From DATKDP01 sp035546335 (lineage in GTDB: Bacteria > Acidobacteriota > Thermoanaerobaculia > Gp7-AA8): a DNA stretch of 64,000 bases. Every line of letters begins with the position of its first letter. Position 1 is the stretch's first letter. A program made the translations under genes and the position numbers. Below the pieces are notes generated by a model. That model did not search any database. It was given only the letters and a program-made list of their open reading frames with translations, and had not been told where the DNA came from. Where the stretch lies: the NCBI GenBank assembly GCA_035546335.1, contig DATKDP010000149.1, forward strand, positions 1 to 64,000, written 5' to 3'. Shown here in pieces: positions 16,823-25,217 of this stretch.

Positions 16823-19033
16823 ATGGACATCGCCTCGATCCTCTGGCTGGTTCCGGTTCTTCCCGCTCTCGGCGCGCTCGTGAACGGGCTGCGTGCGCTC
16901 GCCGCGCCGCACGAGACGAAGAACAAGGCCGTCACGAACGCGATCGCGCTGGGGAGCACGGCGCTCTCCGCTCTGATCGCCACATGGGTCGTGCTTCGCT
17001 ACGTCGGAGAGGGGATCAGGACGCCGTTCGAGGTCGTCTACTACGAATGGATCCCGGCAGGATTCGGAACGGTCTTCGGCAACTACCTCGCCGACTTCGG
17101 CGTCCAGCTCGGATTCCAGATCGACACCCTCTCCTGCACGATGATGATGGTCGTGACCTGGGTCGGGTTTCTGATCCACGTCTATGCGACCGGCTACATG
17201 GCGCACGAGCGCGGCTACACCCGCTTTTTCACATGGCTGAATCTTTTCATGTTCATGATGTTGCTGCTGGTTCTCGGCAACAACTATCTGGTGATGTTCG
17301 TCGGCTGGGAGGGCGTCGGCCTCTGCTCCTATCTGCTGATCGGCTTCTACTACGAAAAGAACTTCGCTGCAGATGCCGGAAAGAAAGCGTTCATCGTCAA
17401 CCGGATCGGCGACTTCGGCTTTCTGCTCGGGATTTTTCTGATCTTCAACTACTTCGGCACGTCGGATTTCACCAGCGTCTTCGCGCTCGCCTCGTCCGAT
17501 CCGGAGCGCTTCTCCGGCATCGCCACGGCCATCTGCCTGCTCCTGTTCGTCGGTGCATGCGGCAAGTCGGCGCAGATACCGCTCCACGTCTGGCTTCCCG
17601 ACGCCATGGCCGGCCCGACGCCTGTCTCTGCGCTGATTCATGCTGCGACGATGGTGACTGCCGGCGTCTACATGGTCGTCCGCTCGAACGTCCTGTTCAG
17701 GCTCTCGCCCGAGGCGATGCTCGTCGTCGCCGTCGTGGGAGCCTTCACCGCGCTCTTCGCCGCCACGATCGGCATCGCCCAGAACGACATCAAGAAGGTT
17801 CTCGCCTATTCGACCGTTTCCCAGCTCGGTTTCATGTTTCTCGGAGCCGGAGTCGGCGCCTTCAGCGCCGCGATCTTCCACCTCATGACCCACGCTTTCT
17901 TCAAAGCGTGTCTCTTCCTCGGATCGGGATCGGTCATTCATGGCTGCAACGGGGAGCAGGACATGAGGAAGATGGGAGGGCTGCGGCACTACATGCCCAC
18001 CACGCGCATGACGTTCCTCGTGGCGACGATCGCCATCGCCGGGATTCCGCCGCTCGCCGGGTTCTTCTCCAAGGACGAGATTCTGGCGGGGGCGTTCGTG
18101 ACGCGATTCGAATCGCTCGGGGCTCCGCTGATGTACGTCCCGCTCGTCTGCTGGTTGCTGGGAATGCTCGCCGCGACGTTCACCGCGTTCTACATGTTCC
18201 GCCTCTACTTCATGACCTTCGAAGGGTCGTATCGCGGCGTTGTCACCGGCGGGATCGAGGCCTCGGAGCCGGAGCACATGGGAATCGACGTGATCGACGA
18301 TCATGTCAGGCTCCATCCCGAAGACGCGCCGAAGGCGGTGTCGGGCGAGCATCACGACGTCCACGGGCTTCCGCACGAGTCGCCGGTCTCGATGACGGGC
18401 GTTCTCGTCGTGCTGGCCTTTCTCGCCGTCGTCGGAGGCCTGATCGGTCCGCCGCTCGGGGCGCTCGGCATCCATCACCCGAATTTGTTCCAGCGATGGC
18501 TGGCGCCGGTCCTGCTGCCGATCGGCGGTGAAGCGTACGAGTTTCCTCACGCATCGATGGCTGTCGACTGGGTGCTGATCCTGCTTTCGGTCGCCGTCGC
18601 GGTCTTCGGAATCTTTCTGGCCCGGAAGTTCTACTACAGCGATCCCGAATGGACGACGCCGCGCGCGCTCGCCGCGCGCTTTCCCCTTCTCTACCGGCTG
18701 GTGGAAAACAAGTACTACGTCGACGAGATCTATCACCACACCGTGGTGGCCGGGACGCTCGCTTTCAGCCGCGCGCTCGCCTGGTTCGATGTCCACGTGG
18801 TCGACGGTCTGGTGAATCTGGTGCGGCACGTGACGGTGTTTCCGCTCGGGCATGGATCGAACCTCTTCGATCGGTTCGTGGTCGATGGAGCGGTCAACGG
18901 GCTTGCGGTGACGGCGCGAGGGGGCTCGGCGATGATTCGCCGCGTTCAGAGCGGCTTCGTGCAGAACTATGTACTGATCATGGGCGGCGGCGTGGTTCTG
19001 CTCGTCGTCATCTACCTGTTCCTGAAACCTTAG
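16823..19033 (+). CDS. nuoL: Complex I subunit L (antiporter-like)
   Basis: The distal ion-pumping subunit, 736 residues. N-terminal helices, then LNLFMFMMLLLVLGNNYLVMFVGWEGVGLCSYLLIGFYY, HVWLPDAMAGPTPVSALIHAATMVTAG (key Lys and His region) and NDIKKVLAYSTVSQLGFM. The long C-terminal amphipathic helix is followed by a final anchor (VLIMGGGVVLLVVIYLF). A His- and acid-rich hydrophilic insert lies around residues 475-530 (VIDDHVRLHPEDAP, GEHHDVHGLPHE). It has an AAGGAG ribosome site. Residues typical of Na+/H+-antiporter homologues are present, but the pumped ion cannot be read from sequence alone. Confidence 0.97.
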   Translation: MDIASILWLVPVLPALGALVNGLRALAAPHETKNKAVTNAIALGSTALSALIATWVVLRYVGEGIRTPFEVVYYEWIPAGFGTVFGNYLADFGVQLGFQIDTLSCTMMMVVTWVGFLIHVYATGYMAHERGYTRFFTWLNLFMFMMLLLVLGNNYLVMFVGWEGVGLCSYLLIGFYYEKNFAADAGKKAFIVNRIGDFGFLLGIFLIFNYFGTSDFTSVFALASSDPERFSGIATAICLLLFVGACGKSAQIPLHVWLPDAMAGPTPVSALIHAATMVTAGVYMVVRSNVLFRLSPEAMLVVAVVGAFTALFAATIGIAQNDIKKVLAYSTVSQLGFMFLGAGVGAFSAAIFHLMTHAFFKACLFLGSGSVIHGCNGEQDMRKMGGLRHYMPTTRMTFLVATIAIAGIPPLAGFFSKDEILAGAFVTRFESLGAPLMYVPLVCWLLGMLAATFTAFYMFRLYFMTFEGSYRGVVTGGIEASEPEHMGIDVIDDHVRLHPEDAPKAVSGEHHDVHGLPHESPVSMTGVLVVLAFLAVVGGLIGPPLGALGIHHPNLFQRWLAPVLLPIGGEAYEFPHASMAVDWVLILLSVAVAVFGIFLARKFYYSDPEWTTPRALAARFPLLYRLVENKYYVDEIYHHTVVAGTLAFSRALAWFDVHVVDGLVNLVRHVTVFPLGHGSNLFDRFVVDGAVNGLAVTARGGSAMIRRVQSGFVQNYVLIMGGGVVLLVVIYLFLKP

Positions 19034-19063
19034 TCCTGGCGGCACAAGGGAGACGATTCTCAG

Positions 19064-20692
19064 ATGGGCATCTACACTTCCGGCTTTCCGATTCTCTCGC
19101 TGCTGACGTACCTCCCGCTGGCGGGAGCGATCATCCTGCTCTTTTTCGGGAAAGAGAGAACCGATGCGATCAAGTGGTTCGCGACGCTCGTCGTCGGAGT
19201 CGATTTCGCTCTGTCGATCCCTCTCTGGTTCGCCTTCGAGCGCGGGGCGGGCGCGCCGCTGTTCCAGTTCCGCGAAACGATCGATTGGATTCCGGCGCTC
19301 GGCGTGAAGTACTCCTTCGGCATCGACGGCATCGCCCTGCTGCTGGTCCTGATGACGACGCTCGTGGGGCTGATCGCCGTCTACTCCTCGTTCAGCGCGA
19401 TCACGCACCGGCAGAAGGAGTACTACATCCTGCTGCTGCTGCTGCAGACGGGAATGATCGGCGTCTTCTGTGCACTCGATTTCTTCCTCTTCTACGTCTT
19501 CTGGGAAGTGATGCTCGTTCCGATGTACTTCCTGATCGGGATCTGGGGGGGGACGAGAAGGCTGTACGCGGCGATCAAGTTCTTCCTCTACACGCTGGCC
19601 GGATCGGTCGTCATGTTGCTCTCGATCCTGGCGCTCTACTTCTTCAACGGCGACGGCATCCCGTTCCTCAACATTCCCGGACTCGGCGCAGAGAACACAT
19701 TCGACATCCTCCGCTACCACGAGATCGGCCATCTCATACCGCCCACGCTTCAGTTCTGGATCTTCATCGGATTCTTCCTCGGATTCGCCATCAAAGTTCC
19801 GATGTTTCCGTTCCACACATGGCTTCCCGATGCCCACGTCGAGGCGCCGACGGCCGGCTCGGTGATCCTGGCGGCCGTCCTGCTGAAGATGGGAACGTAC
19901 GGGTTCGTCCGATTCGCCCTGCCGATCCTTCCCGATGCAACGCGGCAGCTGGTGGTCCCGATCGTCGTCCTGTCGATCATCGGAATCATCTACGGCGCCC
20001 TCGTCTCTCTGGTGCAGAAGGACATGAAGAAGCTCGTCGCTTACTCATCGGTCTCGCATCTCGGGTTCGTCATGCTCGGCATGTTCGCGCTCAACCCGAT
20101 GGGGCTCAGCGGATCGGTCCTGCAGATGATCAACCACGGCATCTCGACGGGAGCGCTCTTCCTTCTCGTCGGAATCATCTACGAGAGACGCCACACCCGG
20201 CTGATCTCCGAATACGGCGGGCTGGCGAAGCAGATGCCGGTGTACGCGACGTTCTTCCTGATCGCCGCCCTCTCCTCGATGGGACTGCCGGCGCTGAACG
20301 GCTTCGTCGGCGAGTTCACCATTCTGCTCGGTGCCGCCAATCGCAGTATCGTCTGGGCCGTCTTCGCCGCCGTCGGAATCGTTCTCGGCGCGGCGTACCT
20401 TCTCTGGCTTTATCAGCGCGTCTTCTGGGGGCCGCTCGACAATCCGGCGAATCAGCAACTGAGCGACGTCAACGGAAGAGAAATCCTGACCCTCGTCCCG
20501 TTGGTGATCCTGATGTTCTGGATCGGTCTCGCGCCGCGCCCCTTCTTCGAGATCATCGAGCAACCGGTGCAGTACCTCGTGGAGAAGGTCGATCCCGACT
20601 ATCTGAAGAAAGAACGGATCGTCTATCCGGAGCTGCCGGCGGCCGCTGATGAGCGGCATGCCGAGCTTCTGCCGGTCGAGGAGAATCGATGA
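19064..20692 (+). CDS. nuoM: Complex I subunit M (antiporter-like)
   Basis: 542 residues, about 14 helices. Signatures: YVFWEVMLVPMYFLIGIWGG with the conserved Glu of helix 5, KVPMFPFHTWLPDAHVEAPTAGSVILAAVLLKMGTYG, and QKDMKKLVAYSSVSHLGFVMLG. The C-terminal tail beyond residue 500 is hydrophilic and acidic (PDYLKKERIVYPELPAA), longer than in E. coli. It lies 30 bp after nuoL with GGGAG upstream. Its stop overlaps nuoN by ATGA. Confidence 0.97.
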   Translation: MGIYTSGFPILSLLTYLPLAGAIILLFFGKERTDAIKWFATLVVGVDFALSIPLWFAFERGAGAPLFQFRETIDWIPALGVKYSFGIDGIALLLVLMTTLVGLIAVYSSFSAITHRQKEYYILLLLLQTGMIGVFCALDFFLFYVFWEVMLVPMYFLIGIWGGTRRLYAAIKFFLYTLAGSVVMLLSILALYFFNGDGIPFLNIPGLGAENTFDILRYHEIGHLIPPTLQFWIFIGFFLGFAIKVPMFPFHTWLPDAHVEAPTAGSVILAAVLLKMGTYGFVRFALPILPDATRQLVVPIVVLSIIGIIYGALVSLVQKDMKKLVAYSSVSHLGFVMLGMFALNPMGLSGSVLQMINHGISTGALFLLVGIIYERRHTRLISEYGGLAKQMPVYATFFLIAALSSMGLPALNGFVGEFTILLGAANRSIVWAVFAAVGIVLGAAYLLWLYQRVFWGPLDNPANQQLSDVNGREILTLVPLVILMFWIGLAPRPFFEIIEQPVQYLVEKVDPDYLKKERIVYPELPAAADERHAELLPVEENR

Positions 20693-22149
20693 CCTGGACC
20701 GACACGATTCTGCTCATTCCGGAGATCGTGCTCACCATCGGAGCGTGCGTGCTCCTGCTCGCTCCGGTGCTGGGGATGAAGGAGCAGAGCCCCGCTGCCA
20801 AATGGGTGGCTCTGGCCGTGCTCGGTGCGACAGCGGCGGCCGTCGTCTACGCTTCCAACGCCGGCGAAACGATCGGAGGAACCGGCGCGTTCCATCGGAT
20901 GTTCGCGCTCGACGGATTCGCGATCTTCTTCAAGCTTCTGTTCATAGGAGCCGTCGCCCTCGTCGTGCTCCTGTCGAACGAGTTTCTCCGGGAGGAGAAG
21001 TACTCTCACTGGGAGTACTACTCGCTGCTCGCCTTCGCACTCACCGGCATGATGTTCATGACCTCCGGGATTCATCTGATCTCGATCTACATCGGGCTCG
21101 AGCTGCTGTCGCTCTCGAGCTACATTCTCGCCGGCTACTACAAGGACGAGACGAAGTCGACCGAAGCGGCGATGAAGTACTTCGTGCTGGGGACCGTCAG
21201 CTCGGCCATTCTTCTTTACGGATTGTCGCTGATCTATGGCGTTTGCGGCACCCTGCAGCTCAGCGAGATCCGTATCGCCCTCGCCGGCCTCGTGGCCAAC
21301 GATGCGCTCGTCTTCGGCATCGTCCTTCTCGCCGCCGGTCTCTGTTTCAAGGTCGCCGCCGTTCCGTTTCATGTCTGGACGCCGGACGTGTACGTCGGTG
21401 CTCCGACTCCGGTGACCGCCTTTCTGTCGACCGCTTCGAAGGCTGCGGCATTCGCCATTTTCGCGCGCATCTTCTACTCCGCTCTGCCCGATTTCCGCCT
21501 TGACTGGAGTGCGCTGCTGGCGGCGATCTCGGCGCTGTCGATGATCGTCGGCAATCTCGCGGCGATCACACAGGACAATGTGAAGCGAATGCTCGCCTAC
21601 TCGTCGATCGGGCATGCCGGCTACGCTCTGATGGGCATCATCGCCATGACGCCGCTGGGACTGCACGGGGTTCTCGTCTACATGCTCGTCTACGTCTTCG
21701 CCACGATCGGCACCTGGGCCACGGTTCTGATGCTGCGCCGCCACGCCTATGCCGGCGAGAGCGTCGCCGATTTCGAAGGCCTTCACCAGCGCGCGCCGTT
21801 CCACGCCTTCGCCATGGTCGTCTTTCTGTTGTCGCTCGGCGGAATCCCCCCCACGGCAGGGTTCATCGGGAAGTATTTTCTCTTCGCTGCCGCGATTCAG
21901 TCGGGATGGGGCTGGCTCGCGATCGTGGCGGTGCTGACTTCGGCGATCTCGATCTTCTATTACTTCCGTCTCGTGGTCGCCATGTATCTCCGTGAGGGGA
22001 AGGCTGCCGAGGTGATGACGTCCGCTCCTCTGCGGTTCGCCATCGCCATCTGCCTCGCCGTCACCCTCGGGCTCGGAGTCCTTCCGCAGGGACTCATCGC
22101 GCAGGTCCAGAGCTCCTCGCGTACGATCGTCGCGACGCTGGTTCCGTGA
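20689..22149 (+). CDS. nuoN: Complex I subunit N (antiporter-like)
   Basis: 486 residues, about 14 helices. Core motifs: YIGLELLSLSSYILAGYYKD, KVAAVPFHVWTPDVYVGAPTPVTAFLSTASKAA, and QDNVKRMLAYSSIGHAGYALMG. It completes the set A, B, C, D, H, I, J, K, L, M, N. Its stop is directly abutted by the atpZ start, so the ATP-synthase genes read through from the complex I genes. Confidence 0.97.
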   Translation: MTWTDTILLIPEIVLTIGACVLLLAPVLGMKEQSPAAKWVALAVLGATAAAVVYASNAGETIGGTGAFHRMFALDGFAIFFKLLFIGAVALVVLLSNEFLREEKYSHWEYYSLLAFALTGMMFMTSGIHLISIYIGLELLSLSSYILAGYYKDETKSTEAAMKYFVLGTVSSAILLYGLSLIYGVCGTLQLSEIRIALAGLVANDALVFGIVLLAAGLCFKVAAVPFHVWTPDVYVGAPTPVTAFLSTASKAAAFAIFARIFYSALPDFRLDWSALLAAISALSMIVGNLAAITQDNVKRMLAYSSIGHAGYALMGIIAMTPLGLHGVLVYMLVYVFATIGTWATVLMLRRHAYAGESVADFEGLHQRAPFHAFAMVVFLLSLGGIPPTAGFIGKYFLFAAAIQSGWGWLAIVAVLTSAISIFYYFRLVVAMYLREGKAAEVMTSAPLRFAIAICLAVTLGLGVLPQGLIAQVQSSSRTIVATLVP

Positions 22150-22385
22150 TGGGTCCGCGACGGCGCGGATCGCAGGCACGGCAGCTTCTCGAAGCGTCGG
22201 CGATCGGCCTGATGTTTCCGATCGCGATCGCGATCGGGTTCGGCTGGGGATTCTGGATGGACCGGCTCTTCGGGACGTGGCCGTGGCTCACGGTGATCTT
22301 CACGGCGTTCGGAGTCGCGGCCGCATTCGTGAATCTTTTTCGGATGGCGTCAGGAGATGATGGAGATGTCGGCGGGACGGGATGA
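22149..22385 (+). CDS. AtpZ/AtpI-family small membrane protein
   Basis: 78 residues with two transmembrane helices (ASAIGLMFPIAIAIGFGWGFWMD and WLTVIFTAFGVAAAFVNLF), the layout of AtpZ, the small partner of AtpI. AtpZ and AtpI form a Mg2+/Ca2+ transport complex and help c-ring assembly in other bacteria. A GTG at 22146 or an ATG at 22149 could start it; both touch the nuoN stop codon. It overlaps the beginning of atpI. Confidence 0.8.
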   Translation: MGPRRRGSQARQLLEASAIGLMFPIAIAIGFGWGFWMDRLFGTWPWLTVIFTAFGVAAAFVNLFRMASGDDGDVGGTG

Positions 22386-22797
22386 GACGTCTGCGGGGGA
22401 GCTCGATTCCCGCGATCGGGATCACCGCGCACTGATGCGCCGGGTGCGCGGGTTCGCTGCGCTCGGCTGGGTGGTGTTCGCCGCCTATTGCCTGATTTCC
22501 CGTGGTTTGTGGGCGTTTCTCGGATTGACTTGCAGTGCGCTCGTGGCTATGATCAACTTCCTTTGGCTGGAGGACCTGATCGAAAAAGTCCTGCAGCCGG
22601 CGCCGCGTGTGAGCGCGTGGAAGCTGGGGTCGTGGTCAGTGGCGCGCTTCGCTCTCTTCGGCGTGGCTCTGGCGGTCGCAATCTTCGTCATACGATTCGA
22701 TGCGCTCAGTGTGTTGCTCGGGTTCTCGATCATCGTGGTGGGGATCATGGCGGAAGCTGTGTACTCCACATGGAAATCCTTCGTTTCGAATGGTTGA
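22366..22797 (+). CDS. atpI: ATP synthase subunit I-like protein
   Basis: About 143 residues with four hydrophobic helices after a hydrophilic N-terminus, matching the ATP-synthase I chaperone family that helps assemble the c-ring. In-frame ATGs lie at 22357, 22360 and 22366. AGGAG at about 22351-22355 is too close for the first two and fits 22366 best. It overlaps atpZ. Sequence identity in this family is low, so the call rests on topology, size and position just before atpB. Confidence 0.75.
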   Translation: MSAGRDETSAGELDSRDRDHRALMRRVRGFAALGWVVFAAYCLISRGLWAFLGLTCSALVAMINFLWLEDLIEKVLQPAPRVSAWKLGSWSVARFALFGVALAVAIFVIRFDALSVLLGFSIIVVGIMAEAVYSTWKSFVSNG

Positions 22798-22850
22798 TGC
22801 GAGGCGGTGAGCTCGCCGGCTGATTCGGCCGATCTGAGGTGAGAGTTCGG

Positions 22851-23555
22851 ATGGAGCACCATAATTCGATTCTGTACGATCCGGTCAACGCGGTGTGGCA
22901 TGCGATCGGCCTTCCGGGAGCCATTCCCGATCATGTGATCATGGCCTTGCTCGTTCTGCTCGTCAGCCTGATCGTCTTTCCTCTCGTTTCGCGTAACCTC
23001 AGCAGAGAAAACCCGGGAGGGTTTCAGCAGTTCCTCGAGGTGATCGTCGCCGGCCTCCGCGGTCTGCTCGAAGACATCGTCGGGCACGGCGCGGCGAATC
23101 GGTATCTCTACATCATCGGCGCCTTCACCACCTTCATCTTCATCTCCAACATCTTCGGCCTCTTCTACTTCCTGCAGCCGCCGACGGGAAACGTCAACAC
23201 GACCTTCGCACTCTCGATCACCGCGTTTCTCTACTACAACTACCAGGGCGTGAGAAAGCAGGGCATCGTCGACTACCTGAAACACTTCATGGGACCGTTG
23301 CCGCTGCTGGCGATTCTGATGTTCCCGATCGAGGTCATCGGACATCTGGCGCGCATTCTTTCGCTCGGCATGCGTCTGTTCGGCAACATCTTCGGCGAGC
23401 ACACGGCGACGGGCATCTTCGTCAGCCTGTTCCCGCTGCTGCTTCCCTGGCCGATGATGGGGCTGGGGATCTTCGGCGCCGTTCTCCAGACCTTCGTCTT
23501 CATCATGTTGACGATGGTCTACATCGGAGGAGCGGTCACGGCGGAGGAGCATTGA
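22851..23555 (+). CDS. atpB: ATP synthase F0 subunit a
   Basis: 234 residues, the stator half of the ion channel. The hallmark SLGMRLFGNIFGEH (about 179-192) contains the essential Arg facing the c-ring. The preceding IEVIGHLARI and the C-terminal LQTFVFIMLTMVYIGGAV are typical. Start taken at the ATG at 22851 (MEHHNSILYDPV) with GAGGTGAG upstream; a GTG at 22839 would add four residues. Confidence 0.96.
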   Translation: MEHHNSILYDPVNAVWHAIGLPGAIPDHVIMALLVLLVSLIVFPLVSRNLSRENPGGFQQFLEVIVAGLRGLLEDIVGHGAANRYLYIIGAFTTFIFISNIFGLFYFLQPPTGNVNTTFALSITAFLYYNYQGVRKQGIVDYLKHFMGPLPLLAILMFPIEVIGHLARILSLGMRLFGNIFGEHTATGIFVSLFPLLLPWPMMGLGIFGAVLQTFVFIMLTMVYIGGAVTAEEH

Positions 23556-23623
23556 GGTTGCGGCGGCGGAGCTCGCGCTGCATCGGTTCGATTCTCGAAA
23601 TTCAGGAAAGGAGGAAATCCCCG

Positions 23624-23935
23624 GTGAGAAAACTCAAGTCAGCAGTTCTGTTCATCGTCGTCCTGATGGCGGCGACGTCCGTCTTTGCACAGCCCGCACC
23701 CGCCGCTGGTGGCGGAGTCGCGTGGGGGCTCGTCTCGGCCGCTTTCGTTCTCGGTGTCGCGGCAGCGGCTGGTGCCATCGGCCAGTCGCGCGCGATCGCC
23801 GCGGCATGCGAAGGCATCGCCCGGAACCCCGGCGCCGCCGGCGCCATCCGTCTCGCGATGATCATCGGTCTCGCTCTGATCGAGTCGCTCGTCATCTACG
23901 CGCTGATCATCGCCTTCATCGTCCAGGCGAAGTAG
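23624..23935 (+). CDS. atpE: ATP synthase F0 subunit c with N-terminal signal-like extension
   Basis: 103 residues against about 70-90 for most c subunits. The first 23 residues (MRKLKSAVLFIVVLMAATSVFA) look like a cleavable signal peptide, a pattern known in some bacteria. The hairpin follows: helix 1 contains GAIGQSRAIAAACEGIARNP, helix 2 contains LALIESLVIYALIIAFI. The ion-binding carboxylate is the Glu of IES. Gln in helix 1, Ser after the Glu and a Tyr five residues later match three ligands of the Na+-binding c-ring of Ilyobacter, though the Pro of the P-x3-Q motif is absent. The start is GTG at 23624 with an AGGAAAGGAGG ribosome site. The other ATP synthase genes are not in the window. 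Confidence 0.93.
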   Translation: MRKLKSAVLFIVVLMAATSVFAQPAPAAGGGVAWGLVSAAFVLGVAAAAGAIGQSRAIAAACEGIARNPGAAGAIRLAMIIGLALIESLVIYALIIAFIVQAK

Positions 23936-23961
23936 CCGCGATTCGCGTTCCACAGTCGAAG

Positions 23962-23986
23962 AGCCCGGCGCAAGCCGGGCTTTTTC
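23962..23986 (+). terminator. Terminator of the nuo-atp operon
   Basis: AGCCCGGC, loop GCAA, GCCGGGCT, then TTTTTC, beginning 26 nt after the atpE stop. It marks the end of a transcription unit of about 13.5 kb. Confidence 0.92.
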
Positions 23987-23997
23987 GGCCCTGGAGA

Positions 23998-24153
23998 GCG
24001 GGCGTCCCGCGCCCGCCCCTGTAACACCCGCGACGATGTACCCCACACGGACACACCCTTGGGAGAGCGGGCGTCCCGCGCCCGCCCCTGTGACCCCCGC
24101 GACAATGGAACCCACACGGACACACCCTGGGAGAGCGGGCGTCCCGCGCCCGC
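23998..24153 (+). repeat. Three tandem REP-type palindromes
   Basis: Exact copies of GCGGGCGTCCCGCGCCCGC at 23998-24016, 24067-24085 and 24135-24153. Each is preceded by GGAG and followed by CCCTGT. Copies are spaced 68-69 bp apart, with partly repeated spacers (ACCCGCGAC, CACACGGACACACCC). GGAG/GTAG before a GC-rich palindrome is the classic form of REP elements. They lie just 3' of the RAYT gene and in the opposite orientation to the copies on its other side. Confidence 0.9.
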
Positions 24154-24176
24154 CCCTGTCGCAGATCGCCAATCCC

Positions 24177-24815
24177 TCACGCACCACCTTCTCCGCTGAG
24201 AAGCCTCTCGACACCGAAGGACTCGACCCACTTCCAATCCACCAGGCCTGCCGCTGCGGGATTGTTCATCACGTACTGGGTCGTTTGCTCGAGCTCGCGT
24301 CGAGTCCGCATTAGCCGATCGAAGTAATCTTCTTGCCAGAACTGTCCGGTTCGATTCAGCAAGCGATTCGCCTCCTTCGACGTGAACGACTTCCACGAGT
24401 GCATGACGCTCGAGAGTGGCCACTGAGGCATCGAGCGGTAGACCGCGTGGACATGATTCGGCATGACCGAATAGGAGCCGAGGCGATACCTCGCGCCGTC
24501 GAAATGTTTCAGTGCGGTGCTCACGAGTGTAGCCAGGTCGGGGCGCGCGAGCCAGCATGAGCCATGACCCTCGTCCAGCGATGATTCGAGTTGTTGGAGA
24601 AGCTCCTCTCGTCGCGGGTCGTCAGCTCCATCGCGCGCGTGTCGAAACGCGGCCAGCGTTTCATCCATGCTCTGAGGGAACGCGTTCGCAAGACAAATCG
24701 TGATGAAGTAGATTCCGTCGCGTACATCCCAGTGGGGAAGAGTGCTGCGCTTTCGCACCACGACATCGTTGTAGACGAAACGATGATCCCCTCGAATCGA
24801 TGGTCGTATTCTCAT
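24177..24815 (-). CDS. REP-associated tyrosine transposase (RAYT, Y1 transposase family)
   Basis: 212 residues. Single-strand nuclease related to IS200/IS605 transposases, thought to act on REP palindromes. N-terminal LPHWDVRDGIYFITICL (about 26-42) is family-typical. The metal-binding HUH motif is MPNHVHAVYR (H121, H123). The C-terminal part GQFWQEDYFDRLMR and QYVMNNPAAAGLV carries the expected catalytic Tyr (Y164 or Y181; I cannot decide which by eye). It is intact and flanked by GGAG-headed palindromes in inverted orientation (24135-24153 and 24909-24927), the usual RAYT-REP arrangement. It is a single-copy domesticated element rather than a full insertion sequence; no TnpB is present. Confidence 0.92.
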   Translation of the reverse strand: MRIRPSIRGDHRFVYNDVVVRKRSTLPHWDVRDGIYFITICLANAFPQSMDETLAAFRHARDGADDPRREELLQQLESSLDEGHGSCWLARPDLATLVSTALKHFDGARYRLGSYSVMPNHVHAVYRSMPQWPLSSVMHSWKSFTSKEANRLLNRTGQFWQEDYFDRLMRTRRELEQTTQYVMNNPAAAGLVDWKWVESFGVERLLSGEGGA

Positions 24816-24908
24816 CCGACGATCGTACCTCGGGCTCGAGGGAGCCGTGCCCTCTTCTACTGGGTGTGGAGGTGCATGGTGGGCTGCATCGTCGCGGATG
24901 TAACAGAG

Positions 24909-24927
24909 GCGGGCGCGGGACGCCCGC
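24909..24927 (-). repeat. REP-type palindrome, inverted copy
   Basis: Reverse complement of the 19-nt REP core (GCGGGCGCGGGACGCCCGC), with the GGAG head on the minus strand. It lies about 95 bp upstream of the RAYT start codon. Confidence 0.88.
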
Positions 24928-24944
24928 TCTCCCCGGGGTGGGAT

Positions 24945-25112
24945 TCAGGGGCCGGATCGGGCGCGGTTGGCCGAGACGATCAGGCCGAGACCGATCAGCG
25001 CGAGGACTCCGACTCCGATCCAGATCGAGGGTGCACCGAGAAGGTATGCGGCAATGGCGAGCGCGAGGATCAGGATCAGCCAACCGACAAATGCAAGATT
25101 GAACCATCTCAA
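24945..25112 (-). CDS. Possible small two-helix membrane protein
   Basis: A 55-residue frame with a TTG start (25110-25112) and a strong Shine-Dalgarno (GGAGGGGAGGTG, about 7 nt upstream). The product has two hydrophobic segments, NLAFVGWLILILALAIAAYL and IWIGVGVLALIGLGLIVSA, split by a short polar turn (GAPS), and a basic C-terminus (NRARSG). The hydrophobic pattern, positioned RBS and clean stop support a real gene. It overlaps a longer frame with no recognisable content, which I reject. It resembles the many tiny membrane proteins of unknown role and has no assigned function. Confidence 0.55.
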   Translation of the reverse strand: MRWFNLAFVGWLILILALAIAAYLLGAPSIWIGVGVLALIGLGLIVSANRARSGP

Positions 25113-25217
25113 AGAGTAGCACCTCCCCTCCGGTGCAGGTCAGCAATGAGAGTGCCATTGCGAGTAAACAGGAGTCGCCTCCGCTGCATTTGTAGCAGAT
25201 TCGCGGTTGCAACAGGG

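Noticed and set aside
16772..19837. 1021-codon frame antisense to nuoL/nuoM
   Set aside because: Highly charged (Asp, Glu, Arg, His-rich) shadow of a membrane protein gene in GC-rich DNA; nuoL and nuoM are certain.
23552..23623. Upstream ATG for atpE at 23552
   Set aside because: It would add 24 Arg-rich residues before a signal peptide; the GTG at 23624 has a near-perfect ribosome site.
24661..25212. 183-codon minus-strand frame over the RAYT start region
   Set aside because: Mostly a shadow of the RAYT gene and REP DNA with no protein-like composition; the 55-codon frame within the region has better signals.
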